Below, piece after piece: positions 63,421-64,000 of a DNA stretch of 64,000 bases. This DNA comes from Warburgia ugandensis (lineage: Eukaryota; Streptophyta; Magnoliopsida; Canellales; Canellaceae). The stretch lies in contig CP141139.1 in NCBI GenBank assembly GCA_035236585.1, forward strand, positions 34,295,217 to 34,359,216, written 5' to 3'. Every line of letters starts with the position of its first letter. Within the stretch, counting starts at the first letter, position 1. Position numbers and translations under genes: made by a program. The notes beneath the pieces are model-generated. The model had not been told where the DNA came from and did not search any database. It worked only from the letters and a program-made list of their open reading frames with translations.

Positions 63421-64000
63421 GAGTGGATTTGGCCAATCTCTTGGTTGTGAGAAAAGGGGCTTGGCCAAAGTAGACCAAGTACTCAAGACAGGAGATACAA
63501 GAGGCATGGGATACGCCACGATTTCAAGGTCGGAGACCGCAATCTAAGATTCTTCCACACCATGCATGGAGGTGCACATGAGAGGAATAATAAAAAAAAT
63601 TCACTTCTTGCTGATGGGAAAGAAAAATCCATAAATTATTTGTAAGGAGAATGTTCGTTTCTATCAGAAATTATACACCATTGTATAATTCCAATTGCAT
63701 GTTTCTCGAAGAATCTAAACTTCAAATCAATTGAAGAGATCGCGAAGGACCTAGTAGATGCCCTCTTTACTGTGGATGAGATTGAGATTTCAGCTTTTGA
63801 TTGTGGTGGTGATTTCATTCCTGGACCCGATGGGTTTTTTCTCTGATTTTTTCAGATACGTTGGCATTTCATCAGAAATGATATCCTTGGTTTTGTGGAT
63901 GATTTTCAAGGGGGCGATCCTATTGACAAGCAAATTGGAGCCTCTTTCGTAATTTTAATCCCCTAGAAAATGGTGCAAATTTCCTCAAAGAGTTTTGCAC
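63421..64000 (+). pseudogene. L1-type LINE reverse transcriptase, 5' part, runs off window
   Basis: Translation across two frames gives VGDRNLRFFHTMHGGAHERN (63530-63590), the block just before the RT domain of plant L1 LINEs (usually GDRNTKFFH). It continues with EEIAKDLVDALFTVDEIEIS and PGPDGFFSDFFR, the conserved PGPDGF block. After a one-base frame shift comes WHFIRNDILGFVDDFQ then GASFVILIP-stop, the start of the RT fingers. The catalytic FADD box would lie beyond 64000. Stops and the frameshift show that it is a dead copy. Confidence 0.88.

Overview
This window is nuclear DNA from a flowering plant with a repeat-rich genome. The evidence is CACTA DNA transposons with spliced TNP2-type genes, Ty1-copia retrotransposons, RTE- and L1-type LINEs, Au-type SINEs, large LTR-like insertions, plastid- and mitochondrion-derived fragments, and many dinucleotide microsatellites. 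The species cannot be named from the sequence. I found no intact host protein-coding gene. Every coding match I recognise is a decayed transposable-element gene or an organelle fragment.

Layout. (1) 1-12552: the right-hand part of a CACTA element (CACTA-1). Its TNP2-like gene is cut by an LTR-like insertion (160-3215, target duplication CCTGC) and abuts the end of another LTR at 1-68. A third LTR-like insertion (8132-11132) sits in its right half. (2) 12553-14470: an inverted RTE LINE whose endonuclease half is on - and whose reverse-transcriptase half is on +, followed by the 3' end of a copia element. (3) 14471-20787: mostly anonymous DNA with (TC)n/(GA)n tracts, a tandemly duplicated copia RT scrap and a probable solo LTR. 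(4) 20788-24365: a non-autonomous CACTA-type element with 3-bp target duplication CCT, stem-loop arrays and an internal 172-bp tandem repeat. (5) 24520-26690: a decayed copia polyprotein with a probable 3' LTR. (6) 30365-58457: one copia element expanded to 28 kb by nested insertions. A complete 15.4-kb CACTA element (CACTA-2, 32744-48184, TSD TGA) lies in gag. A pair of oppositely oriented LTR-like units (51377-57499, shared TSD CATTC) lies near its 3' end. Removing both leaves a copia element of about 6.5 kb. (7) 58458-64000: three Au-type SINEs on the minus strand, each with its own target duplication, then an L1-type LINE running off the right edge.

CACTA-1 and CACTA-2 belong to the same family. 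They share the TNP2 gene with its intron, the AAAGTCGTTT-type stem-loop repeats, a G-rich minisatellite, telomere-like motifs and the terminal sequence. CACTA-1 lacks the second-gene region found in CACTA-2. Two organelle fragments ride inside these elements: a plastid petA segment in CACTA-2, and a group II intron domain V/VI segment, probably mitochondrial, inside one LTR unit. No operons, CRISPR arrays or bacterial-type signals are present.
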